Shown here one piece after another: positions 20,915 to 30,797 of a stretch of DNA of 64,000 nucleotides. A program made the translations under genes and the position numbers. The stretch's first letter is position 1. Every line of letters starts with the position of its first letter. The stretch is from Agrostemma githago. Its lineage: Eukaryota; Streptophyta; Magnoliopsida; Caryophyllales; Caryophyllaceae. Location of the stretch: contig OY288254.1 of NCBI GenBank assembly GCA_958450325.1, forward strand, positions 32,621,577 to 32,685,576. Direction: 5' to 3'. The notes beneath the pieces are model-generated. The model saw only the letters and a program-made list of their open reading frames with translations. It made no database searches and had not been told where the DNA came from.

Positions 20915-22912
20915 TTAAGAGGGGGGTGTAACTTCTTGCATTAGTTCTTGCTCACTAGGGGCTAAGGGGGAATAATAAGATGTACCACTCCTCGTAGTAA
21001 TAGCATTTACATGCTCAAATTTCGGTGTTTCGCCTTGAGGAGGTAGTTGCCCCTTTTGTCTTGAAGAGCTTCCCGAAGCAAGTTGAGATATTTGGGTCTC
21101 AAGCATCTTCGTATGAGCATCTCTTTCTATGTTATCCCTTTGAACATAAGCGAAGAACTCTTGTTGGTTTCTTGCCATTTCTTGAGTACTCCTTTGCATA
21201 TCCATCATAGATTTTTGCATGTCGAAATCTCGAGGTGGAGATTGTGGATTATGCGGAGTGTCGGTGAGAGCTAATGGAGTACCATAATCATGAATAGGAG
21301 ATCGGCTCCTTGGCTTGCTTTGCTGTTGACCTTGAGTTGCTTGTTGTTGTTGACGGTTCCCTTGGAACCCATGAGAATTGCCTTGATTAAGGCCTTGATT
21401 GTGGCTTTGAAACCCTTGGTTGTGGTTTTGTTGTCCTTGGAAGCTTTGGTTTCCTTGGAAACCACCTTGATTGAAGTTCCCTTGTTGGAACCCTTGATTG
21501 TTGTTGTGAAAGGTACCTTGGTTATTTTGCTTGAAGTTGTTGAAGGGTATTGGATTACCCACATAACCTTGATAACCTTGATTGTTGTCCCTTAAGGGAG
21601 GTGGAACATAGGGACGAGGTTGCATAGCTTGTTGTTGAGGGACTTGATTAGAAGCTTGGTATTGATTAGAATAGGAGGCACCTTGCTTGAACGCTTGAAA
21701 GGCGTTCACTTGCTCAATACTTCCCCGACAATGCATAGGATCATGACCAACAATTCCACAAGTATCGCACATCCCATAATAAGGCAAAGGAGGTGCAAAT
21801 CTCAAGGCATTCACTTCTTGAATCAAGTGTTGGTTGGAGGAACTAGTGCCTTGGACTTGGTTGAGGTGGCTTTGGAGCTTCTTGTCAATAGTCTCCATGT
21901 GTGTTTTCAAATGAGCTCCTAGGTCAATGCTTAATTGAGTAATAGCATCAATCTCGTGCCTACCTCCTCGATTTGCATTCCTAGGCCTTGAGTATTGTGA
22001 ATTATGAACCGCCATCTCCTCGATTCTTGCCCAAGTTTGATCGTCATCGACCTTGGTAAACCTACCATTGGAGCCCATATTGAGTATAGCTCTTAAGTCG
22101 TCATATAAACCGTTCCAAAACTGTTGGACTAAGAACCATTGTGAAAGTCCATGGTGGGGGCACGATCTCACCAAAGATTTAAATCGCTCCCAAGCTTTAT
22201 AAAGGCTCTCTTCATCCCGTTGTTGGAAACCGGCGATGGAGGCCCTAAGCAAATTTGTCTTCTCCGGAGGGTAAAATTTTTGGTAGAACGCCAATGCAAG
22301 TTTCTTCCATGTATCAATTCCCATGGTTGACCTATCGAGACTCTTGATCCATTGCTTTGCCTTTCCAATTAATGAGAATGGAAATAATACCCAACGGATT
22401 TGATCTCGTGTAACCCCGGTTTGGGAGATAGCATCGCAGTAATCGGAGAAGGTCTCCATATGTTGGTGCGGGTCTTCGGTGGGCAAACCACTAAATTGAT
22501 TTCTCTCCACAAGTTGTATGAATTGTGTCTTTGCCACAAAATTCCCGGTATAAGTATCCGGTAAAGCACTCGGTCCCGGCAAGACATCCTCGGTAAAAGT
22601 GGAGTGAGATGAAAACTTCGGCATAATTGGATATAAGGGAGAAGATGGTGGTGTAGACGGTGTTGATGTAGAACTAGACGGGGAACTAGGAGAAGAAGAA
22701 TGGATAGATGAACCAAAGGGATTTATGAAGATCCCTTCGGCCGTCTCTCGAGGTGACTCGTTAAAGTCGGATCCTTGAGCTTGCTCTTGATGAGTATTGC
22801 TAGTACCCGGTTGAGAGTGTCTAACCCGATCAATCGTCCGTTGGCGAAAGGCTCTAAAGAGTCTCTCCGGCTCTGGATTGAAGAGAAAGAAATCGCCTCC
22901 CATCCTAGGCAT
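20915..22912 (-). CDS. Gag, 665 codons, most complete copy (element C)
   Basis: Start MPRMGGDFFLFNPEPERLFR; Ser/Pro/Thr linker; retrotrans_gag core at about residues 110-310. A CCHC knuckle CDTCGIVGHDPMHC follows near residue 390, then a Gln/Asn/Gly-rich tract at about 440-560 with NQGFQ repeats. The last part is a coiled coil from MQKSMMDMQRSTQEMARNQ and a linker to the protease. Gag forms the particle, and the knuckle binds RNA. The frame is closed by TAA at 20913-20915, where B reads on, so gag and pro are separated by one in-frame stop. Whether this is decay or a read-through site cannot be told from one copy; A and B are broken elsewhere, which favours decay. Confidence 0.9.
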   Translation of the reverse strand: MPRMGGDFFLFNPEPERLFRAFRQRTIDRVRHSQPGTSNTHQEQAQGSDFNESPRETAEGIFINPFGSSIHSSSPSSPSSSTSTPSTPPSSPLYPIMPKFSSHSTFTEDVLPGPSALPDTYTGNFVAKTQFIQLVERNQFSGLPTEDPHQHMETFSDYCDAISQTGVTRDQIRWVLFPFSLIGKAKQWIKSLDRSTMGIDTWKKLALAFYQKFYPPEKTNLLRASIAGFQQRDEESLYKAWERFKSLVRSCPHHGLSQWFLVQQFWNGLYDDLRAILNMGSNGRFTKVDDDQTWARIEEMAVHNSQYSRPRNANRGGRHEIDAITQLSIDLGAHLKTHMETIDKKLQSHLNQVQGTSSSNQHLIQEVNALRFAPPLPYYGMCDTCGIVGHDPMHCRGSIEQVNAFQAFKQGASYSNQYQASNQVPQQQAMQPRPYVPPPLRDNNQGYQGYVGNPIPFNNFKQNNQGTFHNNNQGFQQGNFNQGGFQGNQSFQGQQNHNQGFQSHNQGLNQGNSHGFQGNRQQQQATQGQQQSKPRSRSPIHDYGTPLALTDTPHNPQSPPRDFDMQKSMMDMQRSTQEMARNQQEFFAYVQRDNIERDAHTKMLETQISQLASGSSSRQKGQLPPQGETPKFEHVNAITTRSGTSYYSPLAPSEQELMQEVTPPS

Positions 22913-22942
22913 ACACTACGCACTAGAACAAACGTGAAAACA

Positions 22943-22965
22943 CCTAGTGCTTTATGGGCACTAGG
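22943..22965 (-). promoter_or_regulatory. Leader stem-loop of element C
   Basis: Stem CCTAGTGC/GCACTAGG with loop CCATAAA on the minus strand, 30 bp before the gag ATG at 22912. Confidence 0.55.
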
Positions 22966-23117
22966 CAACGACAATAAACAAGCACAATCGAAAGACAAGA
23001 GAAAAGAAAACTAAGAAATCAAGACAAACTACAAAATATGCACAAAAGATGATATAAGAGCACAAAGAAGGGTAACTAAGTCTAGCTATAAGCAAACTAA
23101 GTCTAAACAATGCACCG

Positions 23118-23135
23118 TCCCCGACAACGGCGCCA
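23118..23135 (-). other. Primer binding site, tRNA-Asp type, element C
   Basis: Minus strand TGGCGCCGTTGTCGGGGA, one change from the site of A, separated from the LTR end by about 3 bases. Confidence 0.8.
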
Positions 23136-23138
23136 AAT

Positions 23139-24644
23139 TGATGGTTAGGGATTCGTCGTGGGTCCCACCGTCAATAATAAACCGACTATTCCTAGTGGGT
23201 AGCTAGGGCAAGTAGGGTCGATATCCACGGGGACGGTAAAGTAGAGTCTAGACTAAGTCCACTAAAAACGATACTAAATTACCAAACAAACACAAAGAGA
23301 ATGATAAATGGTAAACTATTATGGTTGGAGATGAAGGAAGTGGACTAACAATGAACTAGCTAAAACAAGGCTAAATTAAATAACTAATGATCAAACAAAC
23401 TAGCAAACCTAAGGAAATGATGACTAACTAAGAAGTTGAGATCAAATATGAAAGGAAGTAGGGTAGGTCGGGTTCATAAGTGTAGATGGGTAATTGGGTG
23501 ATAAAGGGTATAGGTGTCTCCTAGTTGCTAGAGTCGGTCTGGGCTCTCGCTACGTAGACCGATGTCGAGGTTGGTCCGGGCTCTCGCTACGTAGACCATA
23601 GTCCGCACTCTCGTGACTATGACTATTCTCAACACAATCACATAATAGACAAGCAATGAGAAGATGAGCACAAGTATGGGAAGCATTGGCCACTACAACT
23701 CACACAAGCAATTCAACAAACACATAGAGTGCCCAATATGTGACTAACAACAAAGATTCAACCTTTACCCCTAATCAGCCCTAATCACCCATAATCTACC
23801 CCTAATCCCCCTACTAACCCCACAAGAGAACTACTCACTCATTATGAAACTAACAACAACATAAACAAGAGAAACTAAACCAAGCATCCAAACATTCATT
23901 ATGAACAACTAACAACAATAACAATATATAAAGATTCAAACTTGAATAATAAAAAAAGAACAAAAGTAAAAGGGACAAGAAGATTATATCAACTAATAAT
24001 GGATGAAAAAGATGAGAACTTGTATAAATAGGAAACCCGAATAAAACTCCAAGGTTGTCAAGCTTGGAATAATCTTCAAGAATCCCCTTAATACAAGAAT
24101 AATTACAACGATTAACTAAAGATTAAAGAGAGATTAAAACTAATGTGAGGAACACTAATCTAGGGTTTGAATGCTTAATGGAGGCCTAAGAGAGTCTAGG
24201 GTAATGTATCATCCATAAACAATACAAGAGGGAAGTATTTATATGGGTACAAGAATGAAGGAGGAAGAAATAAGTGAAGCGCGGCTGCAGCACCACGGTC
24301 CCGACCGGGACGGACCCAGGTCAGAAGGTGTGTCTTTTGTGCACCTCAACCGGGACCGGTTGAGGCCATCCCGACCGGGATGAGCCTTATAGGCCTCCTT
24401 AAAGCTCCTTTTGGCCCCTCCTTGCCTCTCATGGGTTTCTCATCGATTCTCGGGACTCGGGATCGGGTCTCGGAGGCTCGGGATTGGGTCCCAAGGTCTC
24501 GGGGTCGAATCCAAGGCACCGAGTGATCGTTCCTTCACTTTGTTGGCTCCAAAAAGTGTATGTATCGAGTCGGATTTGCTCCAACTCTTCACAAATGGTC
24601 TCGGGAAACTGAAACGAACTAAAGGAAGCATAAGTAGCCCATAA
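23139..24644 (-). repeat. 5' LTR of element C, U3 end missing
   Basis: The end next to the primer site (CCATCA, minus) is intact. The outer side matches the other LTR as far as about 24644 and then changes abruptly into the Tat-type sequence at 24645. About 75 bp including TGATAAGTG are missing. The TATA box is at 24236-24243 with the same palindrome set at 24300-24385 as in the 3' LTR. Confidence 0.85.
24236..24385 (-). promoter_or_regulatory. U3 promoter of C 5' LTR: TATA box with upstream palindromes
   Basis: A copy of the arrangement at 16182-16340, with no change in the palindromes. If transcribed, this promoter would drive the gag of C. Confidence 0.55.
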
Positions 24645-24908
24645 ACTCTCACTCTAAAAAACGCCACCTTACTCCTCACGAGTATGGTTCGTCAAGTTCA
24701 TTTCACGGACAGACATAGGCATCGAAGAGGGTTCCCTCGGACACCTTCGAGGCCCTGTGTGTAGGTGGCAGGCCATCTCCGCCGGGAAAGTCCGACTATT
24801 GGAGTGGGAGGAAAGAGAGGCTTGGAAAGCAAGACAACATCATCAAAGAGACACAAACTCAAAGATCCGAATCCGTTTTGGGTCAATTTTTTCCATACCG
24901 GAACAATT

Positions 24909-24926
24909 TGGCGTCGTTTGTGGGGA
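24909..24926 (+). other. Primer binding site of element E
   Basis: TGGCGTCGTTTGTGGGGA after the LTR end and ATT. It resembles the TGGCGCCGTCTGTGGGGA type seen in Tat-lineage elements; the tRNA was not determined. Confidence 0.6.
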
Positions 24927-24973
24927 ACTTCTAGTTGAGATTCCTCGAAAAAGAACAAAAAAGCCGTTAGAAG

Positions 24974-25258
24974 ATGCCTGAGGTTGTTGAAACCAATTCA
25001 GGGGTAGATCCAACGGGACTGCTGGTAAACCTCCTGTACGGCATGCCTCTGCCAACAAAGGAAGTGACACCCGCCGCCACGATCCGAGAAGTAGGGTGGG
25101 CTACCCTCTACGAAGTACCCAATAAGAAGACTACAGCCGCAGCTGGGCAGGGGGATCACCAGGGGCCTAGTCTTAGCCTCATCCCTGCTCAAGCTGCGCA
25201 GGCCGCTGCCTTTTTCTCTGCTATGCTGAATCAAGAAGTCGCACCTGAGACCTGGTAG
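24974..25258 (+). pseudogene. N-terminal Gag remnant (element E)
   Basis: A 94-codon frame from the first ATG after the primer site (MPEVVETNSGVDPTGLLVNL). It is Ala/Gln/Thr-rich, without a recognised domain. Position alone suggests the N-terminus of Gag; the capsid core that should follow is gone. Low-confidence coding call. Confidence 0.4.
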
Positions 25259-25938
25259 GTAGGATCGCGACGACTCCCAAACAACTACACTTCGAGAGTG
25301 CTGAAAGGGCTGAAGGCACGAAGCGAACCGCCGCCAGAAACGTCCAAAGGAAGGCGAAGAAAACTGCTCGTGGGTATGTGCAGGCTAAATGACGTATCGC
25401 GACCGACGCCCAGGAGCAGCCAACTCAGCAGGAAGAAGGGGTTGCACACACCATAGAATCCACCGCGTCTGCTGAGAAGAGAGGTCTATCCCAGGAATTG
25501 CAAGAGCGGATGAAACCAAGGGAACCCGTCTCAAAGCGCCTGGGGGCAAAGTAGGATTGCATCTTCACCAAATTAACACTTGCTGTAGAACCACAGAAAG
25601 CTCCAGGGCTGTCCAAAAGCATGCAGTCAACGCTCAATCAAGGTCAGCCCATGGAACCAAGGCATCGTCAGGGCGAGAACCTTGAGCCTCCTCGGCCTCC
25701 TCAGGGGAAGCGACCCCGACGCAGCTCCCCCATAAGAGAGGATGAGGCTGTAAGCAGGCATACGCCAAGGCACCGTTCCCCAGTCCTGGAAAACCGACCC
25801 CTGGCAAATGGGACGACTACGGTAACCACTCTACTCGGAGCCGGTCAAAGATGATGGACATACCCCCACAAGATCTTCCAGGCCGCAGGGGGGACCGCAG
25901 GGTGGGCGCAGCAGTAAGGCAAAGAGCCGAGGAGGGAG

Positions 25939-26232
25939 ATGCCCCAAAAAAGGGAACGTATGGCCTACCAGCCTAGGTTTGATAGTTACACGACCCTCAA
26001 CAAGTCAAGGGCTGAGATATTTGAGCTGGAGAAAGAGACAACAAAGTGGAATCGCCCAAGCAAGCCGCGCAGCCTAAAGGGCGATCCGAAATTTTTTTGT
26101 ACGTTCCATGAATGCATAGGACATACGACCGAGGAGTGTCGTCACCTGATGGATGAGATAGAGAAGCTCATCAGGAACAACTGGCTGAGTAACTATGCTG
26201 CCAGAAACAAAAATCAGAAACCTTCCACATAA
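25939..26232 (+). pseudogene. Gag C-terminal zinc-knuckle segment (element E)
   Basis: This stretch contains RFDSYTTLNKSRAEIFELEK followed by FFCTFHECIGHTTEECRHLM. Its order and spacing (C-x2-H, G-H-x-T-x2-C, then DEIEKLI) fit the nucleocapsid segment of Tat-type Gag proteins. It is followed by a stop and then, after a short gap, the protease frame. The arrangement matches Tat gag-pro, but with breaks. Confidence 0.65.
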
Positions 26233-26259
26233 AAGCCTGAGGGCTCAGTACAAGACCGT

Positions 26260-26970
26260 ATGATAATTCATGTAGTGTTAGGGGATGCTGAAGGCCTGAC
26301 AAGCCGGAGGGGCCAGAAGAGGCAGATCCGGGAGCTTCACAATCAAATCTGCTACGCCGAAAGAGCAGGGAGCTCGGCAGGCCTGACTCTGAGCATAACC
26401 CCCCAGGATGCAGGTCGAGTAATTTACCCCCACAGTGATCCTCTGGTCCTGTCTCTTACTATCAACAATCACATAGTGAGAAGATGTATGGTAGACACAG
26501 GCGCCTACACCAATCTGATGTACAAGGACACCTTCGACAAAATGAACCTGGAAAAAAGATACCTCCAGCCTGCTCCTGGATCATTATACGGGTTCAGCGG
26601 GACAGGGATCCTCCCAATGGGAGTCATTGAGCTGCCAGTAACGTTCGGAGAGGGGGCATCGGCCAGAAACATCCGAGCCTCATTCGTAGTTGTGGACGCC
26701 AAGTCCGCGTACAACGCTCTGATAGGCAGGGCCACCTTAGATGAGATTAAAGCTGCAATATCTATCAGGGCGTTGACTGTGGCCTACGTCACAGATTTGG
26801 GTATGGAAGGAAAGATACATGGGGATCAGAAGTCAGCCAGACAATGCTACTCAGTAGCCCTGCGCGCTCATGAAACAGAGAGGAAGGGCAAACGGAAGGC
26901 AGACAGTTCCCTCAGCAGGGAAGGGCAAATTTCGGCTGATCAGCAGGCAGCAGGCAGCAGACCACCCTGA
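26260..26970 (+). pseudogene. Aspartic protease segment (element E)
   Basis: A 236-codon frame with the retropepsin-type loop RRCMVDTGAYTNLMYKDTF (D-T-G-A), a flap-like stretch GFSGTGILPMGVIELP, and SAYNALIGRATLDEIKAAIS, which is the second conserved region. These are typical of Tat-lineage gag-pro. The following part (26970-27091) runs in another frame and includes GRSVLIGADL, the approach to RT in this lineage. Without RT the element is dead. Confidence 0.75.
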
Positions 26971-27115
26971 ACCTGGGGGTGAAAGTATGCTGGTGGAGCT
27001 GCAACCAGGGAGGTCGGTCTTGATAGGAGCCGACCTGGAAGATTCCTACCGGGAGAAGTTGATAATGATAGGTTCATTACCCTCTAATTAGACTCCACTA
27101 ATTAGTTACTAAATT

Positions 27116-27370
27116 CACTACTACAAATATGATTAAATAGGACGGTTCTTAACCATCCTCTAATAGAAAAGGAACCGTCCTTTAGGTCGACGTCCTATTA
27201 AATAAAATAGGATGGTTCAAAGAAGGTCAAACCGCGCTCTTTAATTGATTACAAATAGGACAGTTGAAGGCGTAACCGTCCTATTTAACTCTTTACAAAC
27301 AGCACGGTTCCGCTTATGTACGTGCTGTTTAATAGAATTACAAACAGGTCGGTTATTGTTTTGAACCGTT
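27116..27370 (+). repeat. Left subterminal repeat zone of outer CACTA
   Basis: Paired motifs such as GGACGGTTC with GAACCGTCC, GGATGGTTC, GGACAGTTG and GCACGGTTCC alternate in direct and inverted order about every 30-50 bp. Subterminal repeats of this kind bind the element-encoded TNPA protein in En/Spm. The core ACGGTT is shared with the right end. Confidence 0.75.
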
Positions 27371-27401
27371 CTATTTGATAAAATTCATAAATAAAAAAAA
27401 T

Positions 27402-27404
<3 letters not shown>

Positions 27405-27445
<41 letters not shown>
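27405..27445. repeat. (TA)n microsatellite
   Basis: About 20 units of TA inside the outer CACTA, just inside the subterminal zone. Confidence 0.95.
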
Positions 27446-27447
<2 letters not shown>

Positions 27448-28003
27448 AGCACAATAAACCGAAAAACATTCATGAATTACAAAATTTCCAAATTCTACAC
27501 ACTTAGTTAAAGATCTCGTACAAGAATTTGGGAACTAAAACACAAAATTAAGTAATCTATACACTTAGTTAAAGGTCACGTAAAATGACATCGATGCTAC
27601 TAAAGGTACCTCTTCACCACACCAGGGAGCTAGGATTAAATTTTTGTGAGCTAAGGCATCCAAAAATTCATCCCACGTCTTAATTATTTGGATGCATGCA
27701 TCTCGTTTATGTTTAGCCACTTAAAACAAATTTTGTTGAATTTGATCCAGCAATTCCTTCACTTGATCCTTCAAATCAGTCATAGGAATATCCCGTCTTT
27801 GTAGAGTTATCACGTCGAACAACACGAACCTGTTAAATAATAATATTATCACATTCACGAGATGATTAACCCATGTGAGAACAAAATCGGGTAATTATCA
27901 TTAAGTTAAAGGGTTAAAGTAGTCATGTTTGTCTAGATGGGGCAGTCTCAAATAATCTTAACAAAAGACGGTCTTTCAAAGACAAAAAGAAGGATATATA
28001 TAC
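27446..28003. other. Outer CACTA interior without recognised content
   Basis: AT-rich sequence between the (TA)n run and the prolyl-tRNA synthetase exons. I see no domain or RNA gene. Some of it may be flanking or intron sequence of the captured gene. Confidence 0.4.
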
Positions 28004-28518
28004 CTGATTCTTGGCCATATCCTTTGGGCCGATCTCGATCCTCAGAGGAACACCCTTCATCTCCAAATGAGAGTACTTCCAGCCTGGAGAATAATTGTCT
28101 CGAAGATCAGCCTCAACTCGGAAACCAACTTCTATCAAAGTGTTGACAGTAGCAGTACAAGCATCATAGATTCCTTGTGTATCTGCATCTTTGAATGGAA
28201 CCAAAACCACTATGATCTGCAATTCATCCACTTTTGAGGGTAATACCAATCCCTTGTCATCACCGTGCATCATCACCATCACCCTTATCTGCATATTCAA
28301 ACATTGAATTGAGCCGTAAAAAAATTTGAGCCAAGAATGACATCAAACGAATGATTGTTTCCTACCGTTTGAGTACTGTATGCCCACGAGTTCTGCCAAA
28401 CCATCGCCTTGTCTCCTTTTTCATTTTCAAAAGTTATGTCGAACATCTTTGCAAAATTTTGACCCAAACAATGAGAAGTTTCACCTTGTACCTCGCGTCC
28501 AGTATTTGGAATAAAGGC
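28004..28518 (-). pseudogene. Captured prolyl-tRNA synthetase gene fragment (two exons and an intron)
   Basis: Exon 28518-28366 (51 codons) includes AFIPNTGREVQGETSHCLGQ and AMVWQNSWAYSTQT. The intron 28365-28289 is 77 bp with GT and AG ends. Exon 28288-28004 (95 codons) includes VMMHGDDKGLVLPSKV, DTQGIYDACTATVNTLIEVG and ADLRDNYSPGWKYSHLEMKG. These match the end of the catalytic domain and the anticodon-binding domain of cytosolic-type plant prolyl-tRNA synthetase, which charges tRNA-Pro. The frame is open within both exons and the phase is kept across the intron. The upstream and downstream parts of the enzyme are missing, so it is a gene piece carried by the CACTA element, not a working gene. 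Confidence 0.85.
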
Positions 28519-29101
28519 CTGAAGCACGTACAAATTCACCCAATTAGAAGAGGTAAAACATGAAGTAGCTCGACTGCCTCGAAAAAACTTCATGTACCAC
28601 CTCAACTGGTAGTATAGTAACCTCCAGCAAACTTCTCCAACTCGCTTTTCTTTCCCTTGACAAATCGTAAAAATTTGACAAATCGTAAAATTCAAACTAA
28701 TAAGCAACTGCTAATTAATTAGTATACTCAGCTCTTCCTCTTCTCTACACACCAATTGGACAATCAAAGTGCAGACTCAGTATACAAGGAACTTAAATTA
28801 AGAAGACAATTTTCTAACTGAAAAGTCGTTGTTCATTTTATCAAAGGTCACTCTTCTTAGTTGAAGATAAGTATGCCTTCCACTAACTTGTAAAGTCATC
28901 TCTTCTAATCCACAATGATGTTCGTCTAAATTCTATAATTACAAGTGGCACAATCATAACATTCAAATATATAACAATATAAGTAATGTGCTAGCAATAC
29001 AGAAAAAATCATAGAAAATTAATAAATCATTCACTTACAGCATATATTCAGGTAAGAAGACTTGAAAGGAATAGTGATGCTTTGATAAACCCTTCGCTTA
29101 C
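28519..29101. other. Outer CACTA interior between captured fragments
   Basis: AT-rich, no recognised domain. Stretches next to both fragments probably are introns of the captured genes. The minus ORF that starts at 28707 is largely intron read-through into the prolyl-tRNA synthetase exon. Confidence 0.4.
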
Positions 29102-29196
29102 AGCATTTTGGTAGGCTTTCAGTGACTGCAAAAGTTTTGAATGATCCCAAGCTCCAAACACAAAGAAGCTTGTAAGACATGCATTCCCAAGGTTAT
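29102..29196 (-). pseudogene. Captured TPR-protein (TTC5-like) exon, downstream part
   Basis: After an AG acceptor (GGGCAG, minus) this 95-bp exon encodes NLGNACLTSFFVFGAWDHSK and LLQSLKAYQNA, followed by a GTAAGC donor. The sequence is typical of a plant tetratricopeptide protein of TTC5 type. The preceding exon of the same gene is at 53848-53942, on the other side of the hAT insertion, with a phase that fits: donor after one base of a Tyr codon, acceptor with the other two. The intron between them is thus split by 24 kb of hAT-borne sequence. Confidence 0.7.
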
Positions 29197-29287
29197 CTGC
29201 CCAAGGATGAGATTGAGATGTGAAAATTACTTCCATAAAGTGGAGTATAAGTTAATAAGTTGTCCATATGTATACACAGGGGCGGAT

Positions 29288-30442
29288 TTGGGCCAAGGCA
29301 ACCTGGGCTATAGCCCAAAAAGATTTTTGGAGGAAAAAATTAAAAAAAATTTTAAAAAAAAATTTAAAACTAAAAAATTGGAAAGCGTCTAACTACTGCT
29401 TCTTTCTTACTTTTCCTCTTTCAATTTTCAATTTTCAATTCCTAGGAAATTGGAAATACCAACTCCCAAGACTCCCAACTCCCAACTCCGACCCTTTCAC
29501 CCTTCACCAGTCACCACTCCTGCACTCGAAGTCGGCGATCGACACCCTCATGCCCTCCTCGCAGCGCCCCGACCTTCAAGTTCTCCGCTGAGTTCCGACC
29601 TTCCGACTTCAAGGTTAATTTTATTCTTTCTTTTACAAACTATATAATTTAATAATTAAGATTTAGGGTTAAAAACTTACAAACTTACAAGTTACAAATT
29701 ATATCCCATATTCCCATATTGAATTGTAAATTTTGAACATTGTAGTAGTAAATTAGGGATTTAGGGTTTTCCTAATTTTAGGAGATTAGATGTGTTTTGT
29801 GAATTGTGATCTATATTGTTCGAAAATTGGAATTGTGTCTATGAATTGGGAATTTGTGATCCATATTTGGGTTAATTTGTATAATAATTGTGTAATTTGA
29901 ATTTGGAGTTTGAGTATTTTGTTGAAATATACAAAATTGTGCATTTGTGAATTATGAGTTGTGGCATTGCACAGCCTGACTAGTGACATTATTATTGAAT
30001 TTGTGAATTGTGACTTTGTGAGTTGTGGCGTTGTGAATTGTGAGTTGTTGTGGCGTGGTGAATTTGTGAATTGTGCATTTGTGAATTATTATTTACTAAC
30101 ATAGTGGGTTGTGACTTGTGAATTGTGATTAATTAATTACTTTGTTTTGAATTTTTTATTATTGATGACTCTAAAGTACAAATCTTAATTAAAGGAATAA
30201 AGGGTCAATTACTTATTTAATTAAGTATGTTTGACTTAATGACTTGTATGATTAGAAGTAAAACAAAGTTAATAAAGCTATTATGCCCAAGCCCCAAGTC
30301 ATGTTTTACGGAAGATGAGAAAACTAAGAAATTTCATTTCACTCAATAAACAACTACTTTTATGTTAGTCAGTAGTTGTTACTACACATCTTATTTTTTT
30401 TTTATAAATAACCAACTTCTTTATTCTCTTTGTTAAAATAGA
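29288..30442 (+). other. hAT 5' untranslated part
   Basis: No recognised coding sequence. A CT-rich stretch at 29395-29600 is followed by an AT-rich part with degenerate GTGAATTGTGA-type repeats (about 29780-30130). Confidence 0.5.
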
Positions 30443-30797
30443 ATGACAGACAAGCGGAATCCCAAACGATATAAAGACTTGCATACATGGTTCAAAAATG
30501 ACATTGCGGTAGATGTTGTAAATCAAAATGTGGAACATGAAAATGTCAATGTTATGATTCAAGATGATTAAATTGAAGACATTGAAGTTGAGAGTGAAGA
30601 TAAGGAACAAAATGAAAGAGTAGACGATCTAGAAGATCAACATGAAAGCATAGAGTCCGAATATGTTCAATATTTTGATATTACATCACTCGAAAGAGAT
30701 CCCGGAAAACGTCATCCTATAGGCTCATATCCTTTGAATGATCGTGATAACGTTCGAAGAGCTTACATAGTCCATGGACCATGCCAACCTTTTATGT
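30443..30797 (+). pseudogene. hAT transposase, N-terminal part (TTF-type zinc finger region)
   Basis: From ATG 30443 the frame reads MTDKRNPKRYKDLHTWFK and meets a stop at 30569-30571. It continues in the same frame through an acidic stretch into FDITSLERDPGKRHPIGSYP and RDNVRRAYIVHGPCQPFM. This is the start of the TTF-type (ZMYM1-like) hAT transposase family. The frame is cut by the inner CACTA after the first base of a codon at 30797. Removing that element with one TGT copy joins it in phase to 51343. The premature stop means the gene was already mutated or has decayed since. Confidence 0.8.

Larger units (their letters stand above)
15095..24644 (-). mobile_element. Element C: Athila-type gag-pro retrotransposon with both LTRs
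   Basis: In minus order: 5' LTR 24644-23139, primer site, leader hairpin, gag, protease, about 3 kb untranslated region, polypurine tract, 3' LTR 16668-15095. The LTRs are nearly identical over their shared part, so the insertion looks recent. Both outer ends are damaged: the 5' LTR lacks about 75 bp of U3, and the 3' LTR lacks some 15 bp at its end. No target duplication can be checked. The element has no RT or integrase and must have moved with proteins supplied by another element. Confidence 0.85.
24645..27091 (+). mobile_element. Element E: Tat-type Ty3/gypsy fragment (LTR end, gag and protease remains)
   Basis: The last part of a 5' LTR ends in GGAACA at 24905, followed by a primer site and broken gag-pro frames. 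The Gag core (retrotrans_gag) is missing, and the sequence ends at about 27091, in the region that leads to RT. The sequence is GC-richer than its neighbours. Its left side abuts the damaged LTR of C, and its right side lies 24 bp before the outer CACTA element. RT and integrase may have been lost or could lie beyond the window, past the CACTA and copia insertions. Confidence 0.7.
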
